Part shown: positions 9,064 through 17,107 of the stretch, piece by piece | Layout of the letters: each line of letters begins with the position of its first letter | Numbering within the stretch: position 1 is the first letter of the stretch | Assembly: GCA_013044295.1 (NCBI GenBank) | Contig: JABEUU010000188.1 | Span: forward strand, 1-45,594 | Origin: Candidatus Dormiibacterota bacterium | GTDB lineage: Bacteria > Chloroflexota > Dormibacteria > Aeolococcales > Bog-877 | Reading direction: 5' to 3' | Length of the DNA: 45,594 bases | The notes under the pieces: generated by a model | Told to the model about the DNA's origin: nothing | Databases searched by the model: none | What the model saw: only the letters and a program-made list of their open reading frames with translations | Made by a program: the position numbers and the translations under genes

Positions 9064-10123
9064 GGTGATGGCCACCATCGACAGCTGGTCGGCGGAGGTC
9101 CCGGCGGTCGCGCTGGCCACCGTGGTGGGTACAGCCGGCTCCACACCGCGTCCCCCCGGAGCGCGCCTGGCGGTCGCCCCGGATGGCCGCATGGTGGGCT
9201 CGGTCAGCGGGGGCTGCCTGGAGGCGGACGTGGTGGAGGAGGCGCTCCGCACCCTGAACGGGGAGGCTCCCGCGCGCGTCCTCCACTACGGGATCGCCGA
9301 CGAGCTGGGCTGGTCGGTGGGGCTGGCCTGCGGCGGAGAGGTCGATGTATTCGTCCAGCGGCTCGAGTGGAGCGGCCCAGATCCGGCGGTGGCGGCCCTA
9401 CGGGAGGCGGTGAGGGCGGAGCGAGCGGTCGCCTGGTGCACCCTGCTGGAGGGGCCGGCAGTGGCCACCAGCGCCCTGGTGACCGAGGACGGCTTGGTCG
9501 GAGACCCACGGCCGTTCGGTGACCCCGCCGAGCTCACGGCAGCGGTGCAGCGGCGGCTGCGCAGCGGCCTCTCCGGAGTCGAGCGGCTGGCCGCGGGGTC
9601 GGTGTTCGTGCAGCCGCTGGTACCGGCCCCCAGGCTGGTGATAGTGGGGGCGGTCGACACCGGCAGTGTGCTGAGCGAACTGGCCAAGTCGATCGGATAT
9701 CAGGTGACCGTGATCGACCCGCGGGAGCGCTTCTGCACCAGGGAGCGCTTCCCGAGCGCCGACCAGTTGCTGCTGGAATGGCCGGACCGCGGCCTGGCCC
9801 GGGTCGCGCTGGGGCCGCGTGACGCGGCGGTCTGCCTGGCTCACGATCCCAAGTTCGACGACCCCACCCTGCTGACCCTGATCGCCGGCCGGGTGGGCTA
9901 CATAGGTGCCGTCGGCAGCCGCCAGACCCAGGCTAGCCGTCGAGAGCGGCTGCTGGCGGCGGGTGCCACCGCCGCCGACCTGGACCGGATCCACGGCCCG
10001 GTGGGGCTGGACCTGGGGGCGGCCACACCAGCCGAGATGGCGCTGTCGATCCTCGCCGAGCTGGTGGCCGTCCGCTACGGACGATCCGGGGGCGCGCTCA
10101 GCTCCACGGCCGGAGCCGCGTGA
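9056..10123 (+). CDS. XdhC/CoxF-family molybdenum cofactor maturation protein
   Basis: A 355-residue XdhC/CoxI/CoxF-type protein. The N-terminal XdhC domain shows the motif TVVGTAGSTPRPPGARL, and SVSGGCLEADVVEEAL follows. The C-terminal Rossmann-like domain begins near residue 195 (RLVIVGAVDTGSVLSELA) and contains GYIGAVGSRQ. XdhC proteins bind molybdenum cofactor, promote its sulfuration and hand it to the hydroxylase. The ATG at 9056 overlaps coxE, and the stop overlaps the next gene as GTGA. The usual GxG(H/D) of the Rossmann site reads GAVDTGS, close to consensus. Confidence 0.88.
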   Translation: MREVMATIDSWSAEVPAVALATVVGTAGSTPRPPGARLAVAPDGRMVGSVSGGCLEADVVEEALRTLNGEAPARVLHYGIADELGWSVGLACGGEVDVFVQRLEWSGPDPAVAALREAVRAERAVAWCTLLEGPAVATSALVTEDGLVGDPRPFGDPAELTAAVQRRLRSGLSGVERLAAGSVFVQPLVPAPRLVIVGAVDTGSVLSELAKSIGYQVTVIDPRERFCTRERFPSADQLLLEWPDRGLARVALGPRDAAVCLAHDPKFDDPTLLTLIAGRVGYIGAVGSRQTQASRRERLLAAGATAADLDRIHGPVGLDLGAATPAEMALSILAELVAVRYGRSGGALSSTAGAA

Positions 10124-10773
10124 CCCTCGACGGCACGCCGGCTCCTCAACCCATGGTGGTTCTGGCCGCCGGCCGGAGCGCTCGGATGGGACGCTCCAAG
10201 CCGCTGTTGCGCTGGCAGGGAGCCACCTTTCTGGAAAATGCCTGCACCGCGGCGCGCCTCGGGGGAGCCGAGCCCGTGCTGGTCGTGGCCGAGGACCCGG
10301 AGTCGCTGCGCGGACAGGCCGGAGAGCTCGGCGACGTCGTCTGGGTGGCCTGCCCGACAGCTGCCCTAGGCCAGTCCGAGTCGCTCCGGGCGGGCCTCAG
10401 GGCGGCGCTGGGAGCGGCGCCCTCGGCCGGGGCGATCCTGGTCTGCTTGGTGGACCAGGTGGGCATGAGGCCCGAGGCGGTCCGAGCCCTCCTGGAGGCG
10501 GTCGCCCGAGGTGGATTCGACGCCTGGGCCTCCGACTACGGCGGCAGCGGTCAGATCCCCGGGCACCCGGTAGCTCTTGGCCCCATCACGTGGCCCCTGG
10601 TGGCGAGGCTCAAGGGCGATGTCGGCGCGCGGGCGATCCTGAAGAGCCTGGGGGACCGGCTGGCTTGGGTGGAGCTGCCAGAGCCGTGGCGGCCGCTCGA
10701 CTGTGACACCCCGGAGGACTACCGGCTGGCCCTGGTCGGGAGTGCGCAAGTCGGCGGGGACCAACCGCGGTGA
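10120..10773 (+). CDS. MocA-like molybdenum cofactor cytidylyltransferase
   Basis: A 217-residue GT-A-fold nucleotidyltransferase. The nucleotide-binding signature LAAGRSARMGRSKPLL begins at about residue 15, and the metal-binding Asp lies in VCLVDQVGM. Members encoded with XdhC and molybdenum hydroxylases resemble MocA, which converts molybdopterin to the cytosine dinucleotide cofactor used by this enzyme family. The GTG start overlaps the xdhC stop by 4 nt. GTP-using MobA is an alternative, but the context of a cytosine-dinucleotide enzyme favours MocA. Confidence 0.82.
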   Translation: MTLDGTPAPQPMVVLAAGRSARMGRSKPLLRWQGATFLENACTAARLGGAEPVLVVAEDPESLRGQAGELGDVVWVACPTAALGQSESLRAGLRAALGAAPSAGAILVCLVDQVGMRPEAVRALLEAVARGGFDAWASDYGGSGQIPGHPVALGPITWPLVARLKGDVGARAILKSLGDRLAWVELPEPWRPLDCDTPEDYRLALVGSAQVGGDQPR

Positions 10774-10812
10774 CCCGGACCACGGCGATCCGGACGGCGG
10801 CCGGGACCATCG

Positions 10813-11853
10813 TTGCGAGCTGAGCTGCTGGCGGCGGAGGCGCTCCGAGGGCCCTCCTCGGCCTGGCTGGGGGGGATCCTCTGCCAGGACCTGAAGGCCC
10901 CCGGTGGGAGCGTGATCCTGGGCAAGGGCCACCGCCTCGAGAGGGCCGACGACGTCAGCCTGGACGCAGCGGAGGTCCGGCCGCTGCACCTGGTCTTTCT
11001 GGACGAGGGCGATGTCCACGAGGACGAGGCCGCCCGCCGGCTGGCCCGGGCGGTGGCTGGGGATGGAGTTCTGGGGGGCCGGCCGGTGGAGTCCCAGGTC
11101 ACCTGCCGGGCCGCGCAGCGGGGGCTGGTGGCGGTCGATCAGGCCGCCCTCAAGCGCCTGAACAGCCAGCCGGACGTGACCGTGTTCACACTGCCCGACG
11201 GCATGCCGGTGGAGGCAGGAAGGGCGGTCGCGGGAGTGAAGGTCACCCCGCTGGGAGTCCCCGAGTCGGTGCTGAACGCCGCCGAACAGGAGCTGGCCCA
11301 GCTCCCCCTCCCGCTCCTCGATGTCAAGCCCTTCCTGCCCCTGCGTGTCGATGTGGTGGTGTGCGAGTCGCTCTCCGGAGCCCGCCGGGAACGCTTCGAA
11401 GCCGCCCTGCACCGGAAGGTTGAATGGTTCGGGGGCAGCCTGGTCGGCCTCAGCTACCTCCCCCATAGGGAGGCCGCCGACCCTGTGGCGCTGCGGCGGA
11501 GCGCCCGTGGCTGCGACCTGCTGCTGGTCGCCGGGGTGGCGTCCACGGACCCCCTGGACCCACCCTGGACGGCCCTGATCGCCGCCGGTGCCAGGCCGGT
11601 GCGCCGGGGCCTTCCGGTGCATCCGGGCAGCAGCTACTGGCTGGCGGAGTTGTCAGGTTGCGCCGCCATCGGAGTGTCCTCGTGCGGCCTGTTCTCGCGC
11701 CGGACCGTGCTCGACATCCTGCTGGCGCGGCGGTTCGCGGGAGGAGCCCTGGACGCCGAGTTTCTCAGCTCGCTGGGGCACGGCGGCCTGCTGGCACGGG
11801 AGCTCTCCTATCACTTCCCCAACTACGGCCTTGGCGAGGATGAGCAGTCCTGA
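10813..11853 (+). CDS. MoeA/MogA-like molybdopterin-binding protein
   Basis: A 346-residue protein resembling the molybdopterin-binding (MoaB/Mog) proteins found next to xdhC and mocA genes. The N-terminus has a MoeA-like pattern (KGHRLERADDVSL, about residues 38-50), and the C-terminal half a Rossmann-like Mog domain with GCDLLLVAGVASTDPLD. It may insert molybdate or act in a dedicated cofactor pathway. It is shorter than MoeA (about 400) and the classic catalytic GGxS motif is not obvious; VAGVASTD may replace it. TTG 10813 is the only plausible start downstream of the in-frame stop of the preceding gene, 39 bases away. It closes the cox operon. Confidence 0.68.
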   Translation: MRAELLAAEALRGPSSAWLGGILCQDLKAPGGSVILGKGHRLERADDVSLDAAEVRPLHLVFLDEGDVHEDEAARRLARAVAGDGVLGGRPVESQVTCRAAQRGLVAVDQAALKRLNSQPDVTVFTLPDGMPVEAGRAVAGVKVTPLGVPESVLNAAEQELAQLPLPLLDVKPFLPLRVDVVVCESLSGARRERFEAALHRKVEWFGGSLVGLSYLPHREAADPVALRRSARGCDLLLVAGVASTDPLDPPWTALIAAGARPVRRGLPVHPGSSYWLAELSGCAAIGVSSCGLFSRRTVLDILLARRFAGGALDAEFLSSLGHGGLLARELSYHFPNYGLGEDEQS

Positions 11854-12078
11854 TCCTTTGCGATCACGCCCGACTGACCCGACCGCCCGGGGCCGTCGGC
11901 TCTAGCGGCAAAGTCTGCCAGCGGCGCCTCCGGACCGCCGGGTGCGCCATCGCCTGGTCCAGGCCCAAAGCCTCCGGATCGACCACCGGTGCGACCCGTC
12001 GGATCCGCGGCGCGGGGGCGCCTCGACCCTGCCTCCAGGGCCGGCCCCGCTCGAACCGGCGGGCTGGCGTTCCGAAAC

Positions 12079-12978
12079 TCAGCTTCCGGACGCCTGACCG
12101 GCCGGACCTCCTTTCTCCCGCGCCGCTCCGACCAGCCAGCCCGCGGCCAGGCACCCCGCCCCCAGCACCGGCAGCACGAAAGGGTGCTGGCCCGGGCCAC
12201 GGCCGGGCCTGGCCAGCAGGCGGTCGGCCCCCAACAGCGCGAGACAGGCCAGAGCTCCCGCCTGGGCCAGATGGCGACCCCGTCCGGGGCTGCTGGCTAC
12301 CACCAGGCCGGCCGCGACCGTGAGGGCCAGGTGGGTGCCCAGCCGAGTCCGCCGCGGACCCAGCAGAACGGGCAGACTGCGCCGACCGGCCAGGCGGTCC
12401 TGCTCGATGTCAGGACCGCCGTTGGCAAGGTGCAGGCCCACCCCCAGGGCTCCGCCGATCGCGACCGTGAGCCGCGGCCGGGGCACCTCCACCCCGACGG
12501 CCATCGGGCCCAGCCAGGGAACCGTGGCGATCCCCGTCAAGAAGGGCAGCCAGGATGCCGGGCGGCGGTCCAGGCCGGCGTCGTAGGCCCAGCCGCTGGC
12601 CAGGCCGATGGCCATGGTTTTGACGGCCGAGCGGCCGCAGGTGGCCGCCAGCAGCAGCGCGCCGGCCCCGCTGCAGAGGCTGAAGATGAGCGCCTGGGCG
12701 GCGGTCAGGTCGTGGCGCGGAATCGGCTTGTAGGGCTGATGGAGCTCGTCAAAGCCACGGTCGAAGAAGTCGTTCAGGCTGCCCGTGCTGATCTGAGCCA
12801 GGAACATGGCGGAGCTGGCGAGCAGGAGGCGGTGGCGCCATCCCGAGGGAGGGCCGGCCGATTGGCGGGCGGCGCTCCAGCCGGCCATGGCCGTGAGGGC
12901 GGTGCAGGCGGCGGATGGCCCGGGGTGAGCGACCGCGGCGTAACCTGCCGCCAGCCGAGCGACGCGGGAATTTGTCAT
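12079..12978 (-). CDS. UbiA-family prenyltransferase
   Basis: A 299-residue integral membrane aromatic prenyltransferase with about eight helices. The first Asp-rich motif is NDFFDRGFD (Asn69, Asp70, Asp73, Asp77); the second is DIEQD in GPDIEQDRLAGRRSLP, followed by the LP seen in the family. These bind Mg-diphosphate of the isoprenoid donor. The acceptor could be a quinone precursor, heme or a glycerol lipid. ATG 12978 is used because GGTGAGC precedes it; GTG 12984 is an alternative. It is divergent from hemE with only 35 bases between starts, hinting at a link to heme or quinone metabolism, but specificity is not shown. Confidence 0.82.
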   Translation of the reverse strand: MTNSRVARLAAGYAAVAHPGPSAACTALTAMAGWSAARQSAGPPSGWRHRLLLASSAMFLAQISTGSLNDFFDRGFDELHQPYKPIPRHDLTAAQALIFSLCSGAGALLLAATCGRSAVKTMAIGLASGWAYDAGLDRRPASWLPFLTGIATVPWLGPMAVGVEVPRPRLTVAIGGALGVGLHLANGGPDIEQDRLAGRRSLPVLLGPRRTRLGTHLALTVAAGLVVASSPGRGRHLAQAGALACLALLGADRLLARPGRGPGQHPFVLPVLGAGCLAAGWLVGAAREKGGPAGQASGS

Positions 12979-13013
12979 GCTCACCGGGTCTTGCTGATGC
13001 CACCACCGCCGCT

Positions 13014-14078
13014 GTGAATCCCGCCGCCCGGCTGCTGGCCGCCAGTCGCCGGGAACCGGTCGACGCCACCCCGGTCTGGTTCATGCGTCAGGCCGGGCGG
13101 TCTCTGCCAGAGTACCGCGCCTTGCGCCAGCGACTGAGCCTCCTGGAGATGGTGCGCCAGCCCGAGCTGTGTGCCCAGGTGACCTGCATGCCCGTCGACC
13201 TGCTGGACGTGGATGCCGCGGTTGTGTTCGCTGACATCATCCTGCCCCTGGAGGGCATGGGCATCGAGTTTGAGATCCAGGAGGGCGTGGGCCCGGTGGT
13301 GGGAGACCCGATCCGGAGCCGGGCCCAGGTGGAGCGGATCCGGGTGCTGCCAGCGGAGGAGGCGACGCCCTATTTGTTCGCCGCCCTCAGAATCGCCCGC
13401 GAGCGGCTGGGCGACAGGGCCGCGCTGATCGGCTTCGGGGCTTCCCCTTTCACCCTCGCGTGTTACCTGGTGGAGGGCCGTGGCTCCCGTGACTACTCTC
13501 ATGTGCGGGCGTTGATGCACGGGGAGCCGGGCCTTTGGCACCAGCTGATGGCGACCCTCACGGAGGTGATCTCCCGAAACCTACTCGCCCAGGCGCAGGC
13601 CGGGGCCCAGTTGCTGCAGGTCTTCGACAGCTGGGCGGGGGTCCTGGACGCGAGCACATTCAAGGACCAGGTGGCCCCCTACCTCAGCCGCCTCTTCACC
13701 ACCCTGGCCCCCAGCGCGCCCGCCATTTACTTCTCCACAGGTTCTGCCCACCTGCTCAGGGAGATCGCCTCGACCGGCGCCCCAGGGGTGTCGGTGGACT
13801 GGCGCCTGCCACTCGATCAGGCCTGGCAATTGGTCGGGTACGACCGCTTCATCCAGGGCAATCTGGACCCTGCCCTGGTGCTCTGCCCGTGGCCGGTCCT
13901 GAAGCCTGCAGCCGAAGCCGTTCTGAGGCGGGCCGGCGGCCGTCCGGGGCACATCTTCAACCTCGGGCACGGGGTCCTGCCCGACTCCGATCCAGGTCAG
14001 CTGCGGCGCCTGGTGAATCTGGTCCACTCCTTCGAGCTGAATACCGCCGGGGAGCTCAGGGACCGAGAGGGAGGTTGA
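13014..14078 (+). CDS. hemE: Uroporphyrinogen decarboxylase
   Basis: A 354-residue enzyme, normal for HemE, which decarboxylates the four acetate side chains of uroporphyrinogen III to give coproporphyrinogen III in heme synthesis. The N-terminal signature PVWFMRQAGRSLPEYR (about residues 19-34) carries the substrate-binding arginines; the second signature is GFGASPFTLACYLVEG. The conserved Asp-containing VFADIILPLEGMG and the C-terminal FNLGHGVLP are also present. GTG 13014 gives the family length; upstream in-frame codons are not conserved. A hairpin (14070-14090) spans the stop codon. Confidence 0.94.
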   Translation: MNPAARLLAASRREPVDATPVWFMRQAGRSLPEYRALRQRLSLLEMVRQPELCAQVTCMPVDLLDVDAAVVFADIILPLEGMGIEFEIQEGVGPVVGDPIRSRAQVERIRVLPAEEATPYLFAALRIARERLGDRAALIGFGASPFTLACYLVEGRGSRDYSHVRALMHGEPGLWHQLMATLTEVISRNLLAQAQAGAQLLQVFDSWAGVLDASTFKDQVAPYLSRLFTTLAPSAPAIYFSTGSAHLLREIASTGAPGVSVDWRLPLDQAWQLVGYDRFIQGNLDPALVLCPWPVLKPAAEAVLRRAGGRPGHIFNLGHGVLPDSDPGQLRRLVNLVHSFELNTAGELRDREGG

Positions 14079-14090
14079 CCGGCAGCCTCC
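14070..14090 (+). terminator. Hairpin spanning the hemE stop codon
   Basis: GGAGGTTG (14070-14077) pairs with CAGCCTCC (14083-14090): seven Watson-Crick pairs and one G-U, with a five-base loop. No T-tract follows, so it could be a weak terminator or a 3'-end stabiliser. It overlaps the -35 element of the next promoter. Confidence 0.35.
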
Positions 14091-14104
14091 GGATCGGTTA
14101 GGGT
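14075..14104 (+). promoter_or_regulatory. Candidate promoter for the CHAP-SLT pair
   Basis: A -35-like TTGACC (14075-14080, five of six to TTGACA) and a -10-like TAGGGT (14099-14104) lie 18 bases apart. Transcription would start near 14111, leaving about 30 nt before the ATG at 14141, which has its own strong ribosome-binding site. Confidence 0.5.
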
Positions 14105-14140
14105 CCCCCCTCGTAAAGGTCGCGCTATGTGGGAGGACAG

Positions 14141-15094
14141 ATGCGCGGAGCCCGAATTATTCGGCATGCCTCGCTTGCGCTAGCTATGGCCAGCGCGGTC
14201 TGGGTCTCAGCGGTTATGGGACCCGGTCCGGCGGCCTCCGCCAAGCAGGGCACGGCCACCAACAGCGCCCAACTGACCAATCTGCTTAACGAGCTCAAGG
14301 CCGAGGGTGACCTCACGGCCCAGGGCAAGGTGAAGGCGTTGCTGGTCAAGGTGGAAGCTGAACAGAGCTACCTGCAGCAGTTGAACCAGCGGCTGGCCTC
14401 CGACCAGGAGACGGCGGCGGTCCTGCAACAGCAGATGGCGGGAGATCGCAACGCCCTCACCAACCTGGTCAGCACGGCCTACGTGGACGGCAATGGCAGC
14501 CAGGCGGTTGCCGACGCCCTGGCCGCCCCCAGTCTCTCCCAGTTCCTGAGCAGCACCACCCTGCCGGCGGCGATCGCGTCCCAGGTGGCCGCCCTGGTGG
14601 GCAACATGCAGAAGGACCAGCGGGTGGTCAGCACCGACACCAGCCAGCTGATGGCCGACGAGAGTCAGGCGATGGTCGTACAGCAAGAGCTGGGGACTCA
14701 GTCGGCCCAGCTGCTCTCCAGCCTGTCCAACCCCCAGCCCGCGCTGGGCAGTGGCAGCTGGTCGTTCGCCTACGGCGACTGCACCTGGTACGTGGCCACC
14801 CAGCGCAAGGTGACCTGGGGTGGCAACGCCTACCAGTGGTGGGCCAACGCGGCCGCCGCCGGGTACGCCGAGGGACAGACTCCGCAGGTGGGTTCGATCG
14901 TGGTCTGGGGACAGGACGTGCCCGGCTACAGCTACGGCTACGGTCACGTCGCCTACGTGCAGGCGGTACAGGGCAATCAGTTCGAGGTTTCGGAGATGAA
15001 TTTCAGCGCCCCGGGGGGCGGGTGGGATCGGGTCGATTACCGATGGGTGGCAGATGGCGCAGGGTACCTGGGTTTCATATACGGCCAGCGCTGA
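14141..15094 (+). CDS. Secreted coiled-coil CHAP peptidoglycan hydrolase
   Basis: The ATG at 14141 follows GGGAGGACAG, an excellent ribosome-binding site. The 317-residue product has a signal peptide (basic start, hydrophobic core, AASA cleavage region near residue 34). A Gln/Leu-rich coiled coil follows to about residue 205, then a C-terminal CHAP domain with Cys in GDCTWYVATQ, His in YGHVAYV and a SEMNFS segment, ending GFIYG. Coiled coil plus hydrolase resembles RipC/PcsB/EnvC-type enzymes that FtsEX-like complexes activate during division; no FtsX is seen here. An SLT lytic transglycosylase follows directly. Confidence 0.9.
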   Translation: MRGARIIRHASLALAMASAVWVSAVMGPGPAASAKQGTATNSAQLTNLLNELKAEGDLTAQGKVKALLVKVEAEQSYLQQLNQRLASDQETAAVLQQQMAGDRNALTNLVSTAYVDGNGSQAVADALAAPSLSQFLSSTTLPAAIASQVAALVGNMQKDQRVVSTDTSQLMADESQAMVVQQELGTQSAQLLSSLSNPQPALGSGSWSFAYGDCTWYVATQRKVTWGGNAYQWWANAAAAGYAEGQTPQVGSIVVWGQDVPGYSYGYGHVAYVQAVQGNQFEVSEMNFSAPGGGWDRVDYRWVADGAGYLGFIYGQR

Positions 15095-15126
15095 GCTGAG
15101 CGTGAGGCCCGAGGCCTCAGCTCAGT
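15095..15126 (+). repeat. Strong hairpin at the CHAP-SLT junction
   Basis: Starting at the first base after the CHAP stop codon, 15095-15101 pairs with 15120-15126 and TGAGGCC (15103-15109) pairs with GGCCTCA (15113-15119). That is 14 pairs, 13 of them Watson-Crick, with a three-base CGA loop and a single bulged G at 15102. That G is the first base of the likely GTG start of the SLT gene. An alternative 10-bp pairing (15091-15100 with 15116-15125) is mutually exclusive with it. No T-tract follows. Confidence 0.7.
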
Positions 15127-15704
15127 CCCGCTCGCTGCCGTTGCTCGCCAGCCGCCTGCGCTGGATTCTGGCCGCCGGCGCGGTCCTGGTCTCAGTACCT
15201 TTGGTGGGAGTGCTCACGATGAGCGCGGTCCGGGGCCCGGTGGCGACCCCGCCGGCCGCGATCAGCCAGATCGCTAGCCAGGCCAGCAACATCCTCTCCC
15301 CGACCAGCTACGAGATCACGATGCCACTTCAGGTGGCCAAGGTGACCCCTCCACCGCCGCCCCCGGCCCCCGCCGCGGCGGCGGTCGCCACCGGATCGCC
15401 CTACGGCAACAGCTTCTGGCAGCCGGTCGCCGAGCCGGCGGTGGGGACCATCAAGCAGATCATCTGGACTGCGGCCCAGAAGTACAACGTCTCCTACACC
15501 TGGCTGATCTCGGTCGCCGAGTGTGAGTCGGGGCTCGACCCGGTGGACGTCAACCGATCATCGGGGGCCAGCGGGCTCTTCCAGTTCATGCCCGCCACCT
15601 TCTACGGTCACGGCGGCACCGACATCTGGAATCCCACCCAGCAGGCCAACATCGCCGCCAAGATGTTCTCTATCGGGGAGTCCGGGGAGTGGGTCTGCAA
15701 GTAG
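15102..15704 (+). CDS. Membrane-anchored SLT lytic transglycosylase
   Basis: From GTG 15102 the product is 200 residues: a basic N-terminus, one membrane helix (about residues 22-45), a Pro/Ala-rich linker with a run of prolines, and a C-terminal SLT/lysozyme-like domain. The catalytic Glu lies in SVAECESGLDP, followed by GASGLFQFMP and ending in GEWVCK. Such domains cleave the glycan MurNAc-GlcNAc bond. Starts at ATG 15054 (inside the CHAP gene) and TTG 15141 are possible; GTG 15102 falls in a strong hairpin, so translation may be regulated. The paired CHAP enzyme would cut the peptide part of the same polymer. Confidence 0.85.
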   Translation: MRPEASAQSRSLPLLASRLRWILAAGAVLVSVPLVGVLTMSAVRGPVATPPAAISQIASQASNILSPTSYEITMPLQVAKVTPPPPPPAPAAAAVATGSPYGNSFWQPVAEPAVGTIKQIIWTAAQKYNVSYTWLISVAECESGLDPVDVNRSSGASGLFQFMPATFYGHGGTDIWNPTQQANIAAKMFSIGESGEWVCK

Positions 15705-15715
15705 TCTGAGGGGCG

Positions 15716-15934
15716 ATGGGACTGCTGACGCGATGGCTGCTGAGCCGACGGTGGCAGGAGTCGCGCCTCCGCCAGGATGCCGCCGGGATCGTTCTCCTGC
15801 TGGGGTCGTTCTTCGGCCACCAGCCGCCCCACATCGACCCCTTGCCCACCGTGATCGGGACCCCACTGGGCGATGAGCCAGGCGGCGACCCGCCGCTGGC
15901 AACTCCGCCCGGAGATGACCGGTCCCGGCCATAG
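15716..15934 (+). CDS. Possible small protein, unrecognised
   Basis: A 72-codon frame with GAGGGGCG just before the ATG, lying between the SLT gene and the M20 peptidase gene. It begins MGLLTRWLLSRRWQ, then has a short hydrophobic stretch and a Pro/Gly/Asp-rich tail. No family is recognised and frames on the other strand are also open, so it may be chance. The stretch otherwise holds only the -10 box of the next gene. Confidence 0.22.
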   Translation: MGLLTRWLLSRRWQESRLRQDAAGIVLLLGSFFGHQPPHIDPLPTVIGTPLGDEPGGDPPLATPPGDDRSRP

Positions 15935-15937
15935 AAT
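15932..15937 (+). promoter_or_regulatory. -10 box TAGAAT for the M20 peptidase gene, leaderless arrangement
   Basis: TAGAAT ends six bases before the GTG at 15944. No ribosome-binding site is present, so transcription and translation may start at the same base. No convincing -35 is seen. Confidence 0.5.
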
Positions 15938-15943
15938 CTAACC

Positions 15944-17107
15944 GTGTCTCCCCGAAGTGAGCCGCTCGCGCTGCCCAACCTGCAGCGCTGGCTTGAGCAG
16001 CGCCAGGCCCTCTGGACCGAGATCCTGGAGGAGTTGGTTCGGATCGAGTCGCCCAGCGGCGACGCGGCAGCCCTGCAGCGGTGCGCCGAGACCGTTGCGG
16101 ACTGGATCCAGCGCCTGCTGGGACCATCGCAGGTGGAGCTGGGGTCGGAGCAGGGGGTGCCCCACCTGACCCTGAGATCAGGGGATGGAGCCGGGGTGCT
16201 ACTGCTGGCCCACCTCGACACCGTCTGGAGCGTGGGCTCGTTCCGGCCCCTGTTTGAGATCCAGGGGGGGCGCGCCAGCGGACCCGGGGTATTCGATATG
16301 AAAGGCGGCGTGGTGATAGCCCTGGCGGCTCTGGCCGCGCTCCGCGAGGCCGGTGGCCAGAGCCTGCCAGTAACCCTGCTGTGCACCGGCGACGAGGAGG
16401 TTGGGAGCCCGGCCTCCCGCTCCCTGATCGAGCGTGAGGCGACCCGGAGCACGGCGGTGCTGGTGCTGGAGGCAGCCTCCGGGCAGGCGGTCAAGGTAGC
16501 CCGCAAAGGGGTTGGCGGCTACAACCTCCGGCTGCTGGGCCGGGCAGCCCACGCCGGCCTGGAGCCGGAGCGGGGTGTCAACGCCGTGGTCGAGCTGTCC
16601 GGTCTGGTGGCCGGAGTCGCCGCCATTGCCAGCCCGGAGCGGGGAACCACGGTGACCCCCACCGTGTTCCGGGGCGGCGAGCGGACCAACGTCGTTCCTG
16701 CGGAGGCGGTCCTGGAGGTGGACGTGCGCTTCGCCACGGCGGCCGAGGCGGACCGCGTCGACCGGGAGCTGCAACAGCTAAGTCCGGCGCATCCCGAAGC
16801 GGTTCTGGAAGTCCGTGGCGGCGCCAACCGTCCGCCCCTGGAGCGTTCCGCGTCAACCTCGCTTTTCCAGATCGCCGCCCAGGTGGCCACTGACCTGGGA
16901 TGGCCGCCCCTGGAGGGCATCGCAGTCGGGGGCGGCAGCGACGGCAACTTCACCGCAGCCTTGGGCGTACCGACGCTGGACGGGCTGGGCGCGGTCGGCG
17001 GCAACGCCCACGCCGCCGGCGAGTGGGTCGAGCTGGCCTCCCTGGCCAGCCGTGCCGCTCTGGTGGCGGGCTGCATCGAGAGAATTGGAGGGGAGTCCAG
17101 CCCATGA
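15944..17107 (+). CDS. M20-family metallopeptidase (carboxypeptidase G2-like)
   Basis: A 387-residue zinc amidohydrolase of the M20 family. Metal and catalytic residues appear in order: HLD in LLLAHLDTVW (about residues 87-94), Asp in GVFDMKGG (about 117-122), Glu-Glu in CTGDEEVGS (about 148-156), and the lid-domain His in GRAAHAGLEPERGVNA. These match glutamate carboxypeptidase-type enzymes that remove N-acyl groups from amino acids. The stop overlaps the next gene as ATGA. Paired with an N-succinylamino acid racemase-like enzyme, a desuccinylase role is plausible; general N-acyl amino acid or peptide hydrolysis is the alternative. Confidence 0.88.
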   Translation: MSPRSEPLALPNLQRWLEQRQALWTEILEELVRIESPSGDAAALQRCAETVADWIQRLLGPSQVELGSEQGVPHLTLRSGDGAGVLLLAHLDTVWSVGSFRPLFEIQGGRASGPGVFDMKGGVVIALAALAALREAGGQSLPVTLLCTGDEEVGSPASRSLIEREATRSTAVLVLEAASGQAVKVARKGVGGYNLRLLGRAAHAGLEPERGVNAVVELSGLVAGVAAIASPERGTTVTPTVFRGGERTNVVPAEAVLEVDVRFATAAEADRVDRELQQLSPAHPEAVLEVRGGANRPPLERSASTSLFQIAAQVATDLGWPPLEGIAVGGGSDGNFTAALGVPTLDGLGAVGGNAHAAGEWVELASLASRAALVAGCIERIGGESSP

